From Chloranthus sessilifolius (Eukaryota > Streptophyta > Magnoliopsida > Chloranthales > Chloranthaceae), in assembly GCA_021018995.1 (NCBI GenBank), contig CM037596.1, forward strand, positions 100,485,416 through 100,549,415: DNA of 64,000 nucleotides, written 5' to 3'. Every line of letters starts with the position of its first letter. Position 1 is the stretch's first letter. Positions 48,001-57,069 of this stretch are shown here, piece by piece. The notes under the pieces were generated by a model that did no database searches, was not told the origin of the DNA, and worked only from the letters and a program-made list of their open reading frames with translations. A program made the position numbers and the translations under genes.

Positions 48001-50624
48001 AATTAACTGTCATTTAACGGGAGGGGTATTTATAAAGGAAACATAAAAATAGGGGGGCAAGTATAAATAGGCATAACTCAAGGAGTTTTATGCAATTTAA
48101 GCATAACATAGGGGGTATTTGCAAAAAACCCTACTTATAATCTCATGTCTATACTCCCCAAGATAGTTGGGGAAAGGTTACATGCAACCTTCAGTTCGCA
48201 AGTTCAATTTCAACTTAGGTAATGAAAAAAGGGAAATTTTCTAAAATCTCTCCCCTTTATTGTTACTTTTCTAAAGCTTTCCCATATTTTTATAAATATT
48301 TAATAAACAACTTAATTAATTAAATTCCCCCTCAACCATAAATATTCATGTTAATATCAAAATTACCCTTACAAGGGGAAGAATCTAGAAAATGGGTTGA
48401 TCAGTTAGGCTGGCTAATAAAAATTACATTCAAAAAAAAAATAATAAATCATATTTTTTCATTAAAAAAAACCTCACAAAAAAACTAAAAAATTTGAATA
48501 ACTTTGAGAAAAATAATTAAAATATGTAAAAAAATAAATGTTTTTTTAATTTAAAAATAAAAATAAAAATTGCATTTAAATTATAAATATTAAGGTGAAT
48601 ATTTATGATTGAGGGGGAAATTAGATAACTAAGTTTTAAATACCGAGATTTATTAGATATTTACACAAATATGGGGGGAATTTATAAAAGTAACTTTAAA
48701 GGGGGTTGATTTAAGAAATTTTCCCAACAAAAACAGAAGATAGAGAGAGTATTGGATATGGGGATGACTAGTTCATGCCTATTTCGTATATGCAACGAGT
48801 ATTCTACATTTGCAGTCAGGATTTTGCACATTAAAATTGTTGACTGCCCTAATCAGATGATGGGGATAATTTTTCAGCCTAATCTTCCATATAATTGATC
48901 TTTAGATCATGTATCATCTATTAGACGGTTAAATGTTGAGTACATGTGACACACAACCCTAAAAGTGACCTGAGAAGACATGATCACGATCATTTTGGGG
49001 GATTGTGCCACATGGAATCAACATCTGGCCATCTAATAGGTAATCTATGGTCAAAAGATCAGTTATGTGGAAGATTGGGCCGAAAAATGATCTCCATTGT
49101 CCAATTCAAGGAAATTACTGGTTCTAACGTGTGTAAACCTTGGTTGAAGTTACCGAAACTTCGATTACCTATGCCCATAAATGATTACATATATGAAATT
49201 TAAATTCTTTATAGGGCCTTTTACAAAATAACGCCCTGTGTTATTTTTTATCACCAAAAAATCAAATGCCGTTTTTCATTCTGAAATAGCGCCCCCACGT
49301 ACCTGAAATGGGAAGTCATACATATCAACCCAAGTAAGGCATTGATCAATTTAAATAAATAATTACAATGTTGCCCTTGCCAACAAATTCCCTTTTTATT
49401 AATTTTTTTTTTACTTTTTTTTTATTAGGCATCCGACACGTGCATGGAAAATGCATCCGAATACGGGCTCGTATTGGCTTGTATGAGACACATTTTCATA
49501 ATTAAAATTTTTTTAACCATTTTTGTAATAAAGATAAAAATGGGCGAGTTTTTGTACTTTTCTCTTCATTGTAAGTACTTTGCTGAGTAATTTTATTTTT
49601 CGACTTGAACAGCAAATCTGCCTTATTGACGAAGTGAGAGAGAGCACTTCTGGCGAGCAGTTGCAACTCTTGGTGGTTGGCTACATAGGGCAGCTGAGTT
49701 GCCAGGTACATAAAATTGGAACTGTGGTGGAATCGAATCTGACACCATTCATTTTGGGAATTAGAAGGTGTTAGATGCACTAATTTTATTTTATTTTTAA
49801 GGGGAAAAGCAGTAAACTGGCAATGTGAGCATTAATTTCATGCATTAACCAAGGTATCAAATTGGGTTTTGGTTCATGGAGAACTGATACGTATCGGCCG
49901 ATGCCGAAACACCTTTATTTAAAAAAAAAAAAAAAAGTTCAAATAAAGGAGGTATATACGTATTCACCGATACAGTTCCGTATCGGCCGATACTGATACC
50001 GATATGGCCCCCCCAACAGTATCAGGGTCATATCAGCATTAGTTGGCCAAGATACCTATATATGTATCAACGATATGTATCGGTATCGTTGTTACTTGAT
50101 ACCATGCATCTACCACTATTGAATCTCCAAAATGAATGGCGTTTGACTCAAGCGTACCCTGTGCCTACTGTTACATCGGCCAGTGCATAGTTCCTGCACG
50201 GGTCGATCGCATTGTCAAACTAGTCAACTCTTAGAAGGTGCACAGAGATTTTACATTTGACTAGGTTGGCAATGGCAGTTGATCCGTACAGACTACAGAT
50301 ACACGGACCGTTTCATAGGCTAAAAAGTTAACCAATCAGATAATTCTACTCGTTTGATCAATGGACATTTTGACCAATTCATTGGTCATATCCTTATTCA
50401 CCATCTGATATCAGATCGATCAGATGGATAAGAACGATATTCGTATAGTTCTAGCTTTTGATTTGGGTGTGCAGGAAAACAAATCGGAGGCCTTCATAAT
50501 ACTTGATGAACATAAGAACATCGCACGATCCGCGCTGGATCTTTTCGGGTTCCACCACCACACGAGCTGCCCTATCTTAGATGAAGGTTCTGTTGTGGAT
50601 CCATATGTGCGATTAGCATCCTAG
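36049..50624 (+). CDS. HAD phosphatase with degenerate riboflavin-kinase-like domain (FMN hydrolase/riboflavin kinase family), ten exons
   Basis: The exons are 36049-36109, 36189-36375, 38406-38536, 40286-40355, 41749-41814, 42692-42846, 43256-43354, 45933-46069, 49613-49705 and 50475-50624. All junctions are GT-AG and phases agree, giving 1149 bp and 382 residues, about the length of the Arabidopsis FMN/FHY enzyme. The HAD half (to about residue 222) has motif I D-L-D-G-T (residues 12-16), motif II A-L-A-S-N-S, motif III lysine in G-K-P-S-P-D and motif IV V-I-E-D-S. It also has the family phrases L-P-G-A-N-R-L-I-R-H-L and W-G-L-P-P-F-E-D-W. FMN hydrolysis to riboflavin is therefore plausible. 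The C-terminal half aligns with riboflavin kinase (L-P-I-E-P; S-G-V-Y-L-G-W; S-I-G-W; V-V-G-Y-I; A-R-S-A-L-D-L). However, P-T-A-N reads V-A-D-N, the glycine-rich G-R-G-S-K-x-L-G loop is gone, and the catalytic Glu of T-I-E-P is Ile or Gln. Kinase activity is unlikely. The exon 3 donor GTTGTC is weak. A second Met at residue 7 is an alternative start. Likely cytosolic: no targeting peptide is evident. Confidence 0.88.
36110..38405. other. Introns 1 and 2: hAT MITEs and GGTTCGG-rich fragment
   Basis: Intron 1 (79 bp) is plain. Intron 2 (36376-38405) holds a GGGTCGGGTTGGG-rich element at about 36450-37065 that ends GGGTCCATTGACAAGCCTC, of the 24747-25077 type. A GTATCGG-family MITE at 36670-36906 is nested inside it. 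A fragment built of GAACCGA/TCGGTT words lies at about 37670-37910. Confidence 0.6.
36670..36906. mobile_element. hAT MITE, GTATCGG family, reference copy
   Basis: Ends CATGGTATCAAATGTTGGCC and ATTTGTTACCTTG. The 8-bp tgtataat is identical on both sides (36662-36669, 36907-36914). The 237-bp body is mostly GTATCGG and CCGATAC words in both orientations. This copy defines the family ends. Confidence 0.9.
38537..40285. other. Intron 3: microsatellite and SINE-like insertion
   Basis: An (AT)n run lies near 38920-38940, with a CCACATGGAGCTCC foldback fragment before it. A minus-strand SINE-like copy lies at 39270-39445. The rest is AT-rich with nothing recognised. Confidence 0.6.
39270..39445 (-). 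mobile_element. SINE-like element with tRNA-type B box
   Basis: On the minus strand AAGTTCGAATCCC is a good B box, followed by a body with CCACCCTAGGG and TTAGTCAGGTGCTC. The A box is weak. The same body text occurs at 57070-57250 and 28440-28585. It is not a tRNA gene: no cloverleaf arms follow. Confidence 0.6.
40678..40903. mobile_element. hAT MITE with TATCGTCCGATA interior, related to the 1-5146 hAT
   Basis: The left end is CATGGATCAAAATGC; the right end is AATTTTGATCCCTG. Flanks gtactaaa (40670-40677) and gtactgag (40904-40911) agree in 6 of 8 bases. The body carries TATCGTCCGA, GTATCGGATGATACG and CGGACGATAC words as in 4995-5146. It lies in intron 4 of the HAD gene. Confidence 0.8.
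41078..41516. mobile_element. Mutator-type foldback MITE with exact 9-bp target duplication (intron 4)
   Basis: Ends TGGTAGCTCTAAACGTGCCC and GGGCGCGACTAGAGCTACCC are inverted. The 9-bp aacattttt flanks both ends exactly (41069-41077, 41517-41525). Arms carry GATGGAGATCGTGTTTCACC and GGAGTGAAACACGATATCC, so the whole can fold as one long hairpin. This copy anchors the GATGGAGAT family. Confidence 0.9.
42290..42627. mobile_element. Mutator-type MITE, GCTGCTA family (intron 5)
   Basis: GAGGGCTGCTATGGACGCAC at the left and GGTGTGCACATAATAGCTT at the right are inverted. taaaaattta stands on both sides (42280-42289, 42628-42637), covering a 9-bp target. The element ends 64 bp before exon 6. Confidence 0.7.
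42895..43200. mobile_element. Foldback MITE in intron 6, GTGAAAACACCATC family
   Basis: GTGAAAACACCATC at 42898 meets its reverse complement GATGGTGTTTTCAC at 43121. The arms between carry GGTCATGATCTTAAGATC and complementary text. It lies between exons 6 and 7. Confidence 0.6.
43367..43691. mobile_element. MITE starting 12 bp after the exon 7 donor, GCTGTTATGAGCAC family
   Basis: AGCTGTTATGAGCACATGAC and GTGGTGTGCTCGTAGCAGCT are inverted ends of the same family as 42290-42627. Only the sequence GTGAGTAAGAGA separates exon 7 from the element, so the 5' splice site abuts a transposon. Confidence 0.65.
43735..44070. mobile_element. Foldback MITE in intron 7
   Basis: Complementary arms carry CTTAGATGTTGATTCCATG and CGTGAAATCAACATCTGAG around a centre at about 43905. 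It belongs to the broad GAGATCATG foldback group, like 48805-49190. Confidence 0.55.
44077..44236. mobile_element. GTATCGG-family hAT MITE, right end lost next to a LINE
   Basis: The left end CAAGGTATAAAAAATCGGCC and a body of CCGATAC words run directly into LINE sequence. No target duplication could be found. Confidence 0.6.
44230..45590 (+). mobile_element. LINE (L1 clade) 3' fragment in intron 7
   Basis: Plus-strand frames hold W-N-V-D-E-V-V and W-T-D-G-E-D-K-I-F-W (before the zinc-finger region). Next comes a zf-RVT region (P-T-K-M-K-V-F-S-W-K, then H-L-F-L-H-C-P). An RNase H-like tail follows (L-N-V-N-G-S at about 45068; Y-M-E-S-D-S-K-L-L-L; H-I-F-R-E-V-N-R-V-A-N). Frame changes and stops separate them. 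The 3' end is an A run at about 45580. It is truncated at the 5' side and dead, and lies in the same sense as the host gene. Confidence 0.8.
45600..45932. repeat. Intron 7 end: short self-complementary AT-rich repeat
   Basis: Words such as GGATATGACCATATCC and CCAAAATAGGG / CCCTATTTTGG recur at 45640-45830 and form small hairpins. Ends not defined; the exon 8 acceptor follows (GATCAG at 45927-45932). Confidence 0.4.
46747..47148. mobile_element. hAT MITE built of GGTTCGGTTT words (intron 8)
   Basis: The ends TAGGGATGCAAGCTT and AACTTGCATCCCTA are inverted. Flanks atgaaact (46739-46746) and attaaact (47149-47156) agree in 7 of 8 bases. The interior is a dense array of AACCGAA/TTCGGTT in both orientations. 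Related text lies at 37670-37910 and 63490-63900. Confidence 0.8.
47391..48131. mobile_element. Mutator-type TIR element (GGGTTTTTTGCAAATACC family), intron 8
   Basis: The ends GGGTTTTTTGCAAATACCCC and its reverse complement continue as complementary arms for over 150 bp. Flanks ttcttataa (47382-47390) and tacttataa (48132-48140) agree in 8 of 9 bases. No coding capacity. A second family member spans 58472-60325. Confidence 0.85.
48231..48725. mobile_element. TIR MITE, GGGAAATTTTCTAAAAT family, intron 8
   Basis: GGGAAATTTTCTAAAATCTC at the left and GATTTAAGAAATTTTCCC at the right are inverted. Inner arms carry TTCCCCCTCAACCATAAAT and its complement. Target duplication unclear. Confidence 0.65.
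48805..49190. mobile_element. Foldback MITE in intron 8
   Basis: Arms CTAATCAGATGATGGGGAT / AATGATCTCCATTGTCC and CATCTATTAGACGGTTAAATG / GGCCATCTAATAGG are complementary around a centre near 48985. The remaining intron to 49612 shows no element with two ends. Confidence 0.55.
49850..50105. mobile_element. GTATCGG-family hAT MITE (intron 9)
   Basis: Ends CAAGGTATCAAATTGGG and TACTTGATACCAT(G). Flanks gcattaac (49842-49849) and gcatctac (50106-50113) agree in 6 of 8 bases. The body has CGGCCGATAC words and a poly-A run. Confidence 0.7.
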
Positions 50625-51690
50625 TATTATCACCCATTTATCCTACATATATGTAACTTTCTCTGTCTTCACACCATCTTTTTACTATTTGCACACCATC
50701 TAAAAGAACGGGCTTATATCAACTGGTGTGTCATCAATGTTTTCATCAATTTAGTAAATGACATAGAATTAATTGGTGTGTATTGAGTAATTTTGTTAAT
50801 TGGTATGCTGGTGTAAAAGGGGTACCTCTATTCGCACCTACATCCCCGACCCCTTGAATAGTGTTATAAATGTGTGCTGGTGATGCGTGCACCCAAAAAT
50901 GGTTGTGATGTATTAATATTCTCTTTTCCCAAAGAGATCAATTTAGCATGATTTGACTTAAAACAATGTCTTTTCACTAATATACTCTAGTTAAATAGTG
51001 TTATAAATGGGTCAAGTTAGGGTCAGGATCAACCTGTTATTTAAACACTCAATCCGATGCTGACCCGGCCTATTTAGTTAAAACTTCATCGCGAAACTGA
51101 CCCGGGCCCATTTATTTAAACCCTCAACCAGAACCGACCTAATTAGCGAAAATTAAGCTGAGTTAGCCCAACTTTGATTAAAACACAAGGAAAGGAGTGA
51201 CACAAGGTAAGGAGTTAGGTCACATCGAGTAGGGCAGGGTTCAAGTCAAGAAATTAGGACCCGAACCCTACCCACTTGATAAATGGGTTAAGATTATTAT
51301 TCTGACCTGACAGGTCAGAATCTAAACCCAAACTGATCGGATGGATCTACTCTCGTGCGGCTGATCCAACCCGTTTGCACCCTTATATAGTTATTGAAAT
51401 ATATCAAATAATATCATTTCAGTTTTGGTTCAAATGTTCGGCCTTGGCCTTAAATAGGCAAGATGCTAATTGAGCCTACATCGACGCCCAAGACCAGCCC
51501 ATTGTACATTTTTTCTAAAGAGATCAACTCCCACCACCACCTGCATGTCACATTGTCACTAAATCACTTATTAAAAGGCGGCATTTAAAATTTTAAGTGC
51601 CCCCCAAAAGTTGTACATGTTAGCTCTTGGTGGTGTGACATCGACCTATTGAAGTCCATGCTAGCTCATTATTTACTCAATTATTAAAGG
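50625..51690. other. 3' flank of the HAD gene; MITE remnants
   Basis: A solo family end GGGTACCTCTATTCGCACC is near 50819. A GGGTCAAGTT/GACCCG-rich hAT-type remnant covers about 50985-51390, ending CCCGTTTGCACCCTTA. No gene is visible. Confidence 0.5.
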
Positions 51691-54260
51691 TTGAGCTGCC
51701 AAAGACAATGCCAAGTGGTTAACCCTTTTGTTTTTTAATCGAATATAATTAAAGAGCACCGTATTCTAATCTGCCAAAAATTTCACAACAAAGGTATCGT
51801 TAGCTGAGAGATGATTACCACTTTTATTACGCTTATCTCAAAAGTGAAAGGTGTGGATGCGGTTAGAGCTTTCAAGACTATTACTCTAATAAATGGCCTA
51901 TATAAAATTGTGTCCAAGGTTTTGGAAACCTCCTCAAAAGAGTACTGTCGTCAATCATCTCACATGTTCAGTCAGCTTTCTTATAAGGTCGTCAACTAAT
52001 CGACAGCATGCTCATCGCCAATGAATGTGTTGATAGTCTTCACCGTAAGAAGAAACACGGGCTCACTTTCAAGGTAGATGATCTGGAGAAAGCTTATGAC
52101 AACGTGGACTGCGATTTCCTCCTTTATATGTTGCATCGGATGGGATTCAGGGACAAATGGATTCAATGGATGAAGGGTTGTATTTCTTCCATTTGAATGT
52201 CTATCATTGTTAATGGAATTGTTGAAGGCTTTTCCCAGTTGATAAAGGTCTTCGCCAAGGGGGTCACCTTTCCTCTTCATCAGTGTCGCTGAGGGTCTTC
52301 ATGCTTTACTACATCGGACTATTGATTTGAATTACTTTAAAGGCTTCAATCTGTCCAAACATTCCACCTCTATCTGACATTTGTAATATGCAGACGACAC
52401 AATTATATTTGTGAAAAGGAAAGCTGAGGCACTGATTATTATTAAAAAGATCCTTCTTCTTTTTCAAATGATTTCTGGACTTAAGAGTAAATTTAAACAA
52501 ATCATAGCTCATGGTAATAGGTTGGCATCAGGCTTACATTGAGAGATTGGCACTCAGTATTGATTGTAAGGTTGGGTCACTTTCCTTTATGTATCTCGGC
52601 CTCCCCATCGGCCTGATGTTACCAAATTAAATAAGAAAATATGGAAGCATATTATAGACAAGTTTAGAAAACGTCTCGAGGGATGGAAAGGTAAATGTCT
52701 CTCTTTTGCGAGTCCTCTTACTGTAATCAAACCTTACCAGGGTTTTTCATATCTCTCTTTCCCTGCCCAATTTGGGTTCAAAATCAGCTGGAAAAGATGC
52801 AAAAAAGATTTTTTTATGGCAAGGGATGGATAAGAAAGGTAATACCAAATTGCGGACTGACGCCTAGTTTGCAGGAAAAGAGAAGAAAGAGGTCTGGGAG
52901 TCACCAATTTAATGATTTCAATGATGCTTTATTGATTAAGTGGCTTTGGAGAATTTCTTCTGATCGAGATAGTCTTTGGCGTCGCATTCTTGCCAAGAAA
53001 TACGGATTTGGGGGAATCACATGAGAAATCAACGATGCTCCTTCAAGAGGAGGTTCAACATTGTGGAGAGCTATTGGAGATCGTAGACAACTCTATCAAA
53101 TTGGAGCATCCATTAGAGTAGGTAACAGTGCTGACATTTTTTTTGGAAGGATGTTTGGATTGGAAATTTTCCGTTGTGTTTCAGGTTCAATTCCATTTTC
53201 TCTATTATGTCCAGCAAAGACATCAACATCGGGGATTCTTCCATTATCAGCCCCTCTAGTGAAATCTCTTGGAAATTAGACTTTCGGAAGACTCTACGAT
53301 CATGAAATTTGTGAGATAGTTGCTTTGTTGGAATTGTTACAAAATTTCAATCTCTCGAATATTTATAATAGGGATCAATTGTACTGGGATCTTAGTACAA
53401 GGAAAGACTTCTCGGTACAATCTATGTACTCTTTACTTGCATCTACAATGACTCCGAAGCTTCCCTGGTTGTGGGTTTGGAAGGCTAAGGCACCCTACAA
53501 AATCATTACTTTCTCTTGGCTTGTGGTGCTTGACAAGGCTCTCACGGTGGAGAATCTCCAAAAAAGAGGAGTTCAGCTTCCAAACAAATGTGCTTTGTGC
53601 CGAAGGGAAGATGAAACCAATGCGCATTTATTTTTACATTGCAACTACTCTATGGCTGTTTGGAACTATATCTTCAATTGGTGGGGTATTCAGTGGGTTA
53701 TTCTTGCTTCGGTGAGCTCATTTTTTGGTTCTTGCTTTGTCAGTGGTCAATCAAAGAGAGAAAAAGAGCATTAGAATTTGTTGATTTTTGCTGCTATGTG
53801 GCTTATTTGGAAGGAAAGGAATCAAAGATTTTTCAATGGGCTAAGAGCTTGAAATTCCTTAGACCATACTCTATTCAGGACTGCCTAAGAAACTGGTTTT
53901 TGGTTAGTAGGGACCAATTCTTTTTAGTTAGTTTTTTGGTCTTTGACTTGTATTGGTGTGGGTTGGGTTTGTTTTTTCATTTGTCTTGCAGCTTCAACGA
54001 TCAGTTTTGTTGTGAGTCTTTTGGCGAGCTTCAGGCTCTCCTAGTCTCGGTGAATCCCTAATTTCTCGCTTCTAGTTTTGTTTGGTCCCAAAGTCTGGGT
54101 GAGGGTGGTGGCGATGGCGAAGCTCTCCCTTTGATCCTTGGATTCTGTTTTCTTTCTTTCTGATTTATTTTTCTACTAGTATTTAGTGGTTCTACTTGTA
54201 TTTAGTGGTTCTTTTTAATGATAGAGCGAGGACCCATCAACCTTAATGTTATTCAACATC
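51690..54260 (+). mobile_element. LINE (L1 clade), 5'-truncated and broken
   Basis: The plus strand shows reverse-transcriptase blocks in order. I-T-L-I-N-G-L-Y-K-I-V-S-K-V-L lies near 51870. L-I-A-N-E-C-V-D-S then K-V-D-D-L-E-K-A-Y-D lies at 52008-52110. The catalytic Y-A-D-D-T-I-I-F is near 52388. G-W-K-G-K-C-L-S-F-A-S is near 52680. The L-E-K-M-Q-K-R-F-F-Y-G-K-G and L-L-I-K-W-L-W-R stretch lies at 52785-52990. A zf-RVT domain covers 53325-53700 (W-K-A-K-A-P-Y-K, C-A-L-C-R-R-E, N-A-H-L-F-L-H-C). The N-terminal ORF and endonuclease are missing, and the frame changes many times. The A-rich 3' end is at about 54250-54270. Confidence 0.88.
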
Positions 54261-54301
54261 AAAAAGAAAAAAAGAACCACTAAATACAAGCAGAAACCAC
54301 T
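54182..54301. repeat. Inverted repeat formed by LINE and SINE tails
   Basis: The left arm 54182-54216 (AGTGGTTCTACTTGTATTTA and on) is complementary to the right arm 54262-54301 (AACCACTAAATACAAGCAGA), about 33 bp with roughly 90% identity. Confidence 0.85.
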
Positions 54302-54510
54302 GAAAAGAAATCATACGGCATAAACAACCACAACCCCAATGTATTGCCTGTGCAAACTTGCAAGCATAGAGGACCATTTTTGGCGTAGCAAAATGGGAGG
54401 AGACCTGCACAGAGGGCAGGAGCAAGCGTGGGATTAGAACTCACAATCTCTTGCTTCCACAAGGGAAGAGTATACCAGTTGAGCTATTGTGCAACTGGTC
54501 GAAGTGATTA
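54262..54510 (-). mobile_element. tRNA-derived SINE, opposed to the LINE
   Basis: On the minus strand a good A box (TAGCTCAACTGG, about 54478-54489) and B box (GAGTTCTAATCCC, about 54430-54442) lie at tRNA-like spacing. A unique body follows (GCCCTCTGTGCAGGTCTCC), and then a 3' end reading CTTGTATTTAGTGGTTC and a T-rich tail. That 3' end nearly equals the tail of the adjoining LINE. Confidence 0.75.
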
Positions 54511-54900
54511 ACACTTGGAGCCCGAGTTACCAAGATTGGCATTTTTTTGTGGAAAATACTCATTTAAAATATTTTTTTCATAAAATGTGGGAAACACATT
54601 TAAAATACATTTTTTATATAAAAAATCGCGATTTTTATGTTTCAAACGCATTTTCTATAAATATTTTTTGAAAATTTTCTTATTTTTGTTAATAAAATAT
54701 TTAGTTATAATATTCTCAAGTGTTTTGATTACTTTCTTTTCCCAAATGTTTCCCGATTATTTTTAGAACTTTGCTAATTTTCATGTTTTTTCTTTTTTTG
54801 CCTTGACGTTTTTTCCAAAATTCTGACTTGTTAACTATATTTGGAGCTGGGCCTAACATGTTAAGTAATTGGGCTTATAGTTCATGCTCGAGCTTGGCTT
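54511..54900. other. Nothing recognised
   Basis: AT-rich, no coding sense, no clear repeat ends. Confidence 0.6.
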
Positions 54901-56150
54901 GTTGCCAGGTGAACGGTTTTAGATGTATATCCTTGCAAGTACACAAGATCTATTATAGAAGAGCGAAATTAAGGGTGTCGAACCCACAGAAAAACGCAAA
55001 ATTTAATTGATTTTAGAAGCATAAAAGGAACTAAAGGAAGTACCAAATGCGATATCTTTGTTACGATGAAAAATAATAGTTACACAAAGCAATACGAAAA
55101 AAAATTAAAACAAAACTTATGCAAGGAAAATAATGAATAATTAAACAACGATGATAAAATGATCAAAGAGTCTGCTAACCCTAGTTTTATAATTTTTCTA
55201 CCAACAATCAATCACATATTTCAATGTCAAATTATTTACCATCATTTTACTACAAGCAAAATGAATTGAAAAGAATGTGATTATTGATCTGGCATACCCT
55301 ATCCCAACACTAGATGGAATAACTCTTTTATTATAGCCGATAATAAAGATTGACCACTATAAATGTAAAAAGAAATGATTGAAATGAAAATAAATTAACT
55401 ACTCATCTAGGGTTCGCTTTCTTCTTGAATGAGTGGTTTTTTTCGCTCATATCCGATCCACATGCAATGCGCAAATCTGAAACTATCAACAAAGATCTCA
55501 ATTATCAAGTGTTTGAATCTTTTTAGGAAAAAGATCTGAAACCTTATAAAGCTTTGATTCTTAATTACAAACTAAATTAAATTAAACTCAACTAAACTCT
55601 AAAAAATTAAGGGAAAAACCTAAGAAAAATACTAAGAAAATTCGGTCCAGAAGGGACCTAAAAGAGCTCCCTCTAACCCTAAACATAGTTTTGTTTATAT
55701 AGGGCACGCATGGAAAAATTTTCATTTACAGGTCAATCAATTGAATTTCAAAATTCAATCGATTGACTTCAAAATCTGAATTTGGAGGGCTTAATTTGAA
55801 TTTAAAGTCAATCGATTGATTTTAGGAAATTCAATCGATTGAATTTAAATTCAAATTTGAGAGGAAAAATATGTGTAAAAAATTCAATCGATTGATCTTC
55901 AAAACTCAATTTATTGATTTTAAATTCAGATTTTAGCGGTAAAATAAGTATCATAACACTATAAAAAATGAGACTATTAGCGGCAACCAAAAACTGCCGC
56001 TATTAACAAAAAATGACCGCTAATACCCTTGTCACTAATAGTCTTAATAGTATTTTTATTACTAGCGGCAATTTTTTGCTCCAAAAAATTGCCACTAACA
56101 GTCTTATTTTTTGTAGTGTAATCTCAATCGATTGATTTTGACATGTGACA
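54900..56150. mobile_element. LTR-like fossil with TCAATCGATTGA words and nested CACTA MITE
   Basis: TCCTTGCAAGTACACAAG and GGGTGTCGAACCCACAG near 54925-54990 parallel the start of the insertion at 22046. The far part (55730-56135) repeats the palindrome TCAATCGATTGA at least five times. Ends and target duplication are not defined. No coding domains. Broken and old. Confidence 0.45.
55957..56118. mobile_element. CACTA-type MITE with 3-bp target duplication
   Basis: It begins CACTATAAAAAATGAGACT and ends AGTCTTATTTTTTGTAGTG, the CACTA superfamily terminus. taa flanks both ends (55954-55956, 56119-56121). Inner arms carry TTAGCGGCA and TGCCACTAA. Length 162 bp. Confidence 0.9.
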
Positions 56151-56344
56151 TATTTAGCTCTCTTCATCAACGATTGAATCGAACGGTTCTTTCACAGTTT
56201 TCAGTGTTTTCATTGGCTTCATGGTTCAATGCTTCCATGTTGTCCTTAATTATGCTCCTTTATTTTTCATTAAGATCCAACGATCAAGAACACCTGAAAC
56301 CACTAAAACTACACAACAATCGTCAGATTGCTTTCATCGGATGA

Positions 56345-56870
56345 CGTGTAGATATTAGAGTGTAGATATTAAGGTGTGAAATATAGTCATATTTCGGCAC
56401 GGATAATCAGGCTTGTCGAGTTGAATCCTTGGTTCATGACCAGTGGTATGATGGGCTTGACACCCGTCAAGCTCGTCCGACCAACTAATGTAATCATCGA
56501 TATGGATTGCCAATTGTCTGACAGGTGTATGAGTCGGATCTAGGCTATGGTGCAGGCCCAATGGGCATGGCTTAAACCTAGAGCCTAGATCCGACTCATA
56601 CACCTGTCAGACAATTGGGTGCAGGCCCAATGGGCATGGCTTAAACCTAGAGCTTCATAATTGAATAATAATTGAGTTGGACTCGGGCTTCATTGTAAGA
56701 ATTTGGATATAGGCTCAACCCAAGCCCGCAAGGCCCGATTGTAATTTTGGGTCAGGACTTCAGGGTTGATTAAAAATTGGGAGTTGTAAAGAAGAGAGAA
56801 TTATATTGTCTAGTAGAGGGGGACATAGCATTTTTCTATGAATTTGTTGGTAATGAGCCATGGGCCCAAA
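56345..56870. repeat. Stretch with a perfect 37-bp inverted and 34-bp direct repeat
   Basis: 56510-56546 is the exact reverse complement of 56582-56618. The 34 bases after each of these arms (56551-56584 and 56620-56653, GCAGGCCCAATGGGCATGG and on) are identical. Nothing else is recognised nearby. Confidence 0.9.
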
Positions 56871-56877
56871 GTCATGG

Positions 56878-57010
56878 TTTTAAATATCGGCCATATAAGA
56901 TACATATCGATCGATATCTATCGGGTTAGGCCTCATCCGATATGCATATACTCTCCGATTTTGTATGAGATCAAATATCAGACTATACCGGCCCCCCTTT
57001 TTTTTTGGGA
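56878..57010. mobile_element. GTATCGG-family MITE remnant
   Basis: ATGGTTTTAAATATCGGCC and following ATCGATCGATATCTATCGGG words; the right end is lost in a poly-T run. Confidence 0.45.
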
Positions 57011-57069
57011 GCAATCTAACTCATATTTTATTATGAAAATAGCCCAAAAGCCACACTCTCTTTTTTATG

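Noticed and set aside
53639-54061. 140-residue plus-strand open frame
   Set aside because: It is an off-frame run through the 3' part of the LINE with no domain of its own.
54420-54500. tRNA gene on the minus strand
   Set aside because: A and B boxes are good, but the acceptor stem does not pair and a SINE body follows.
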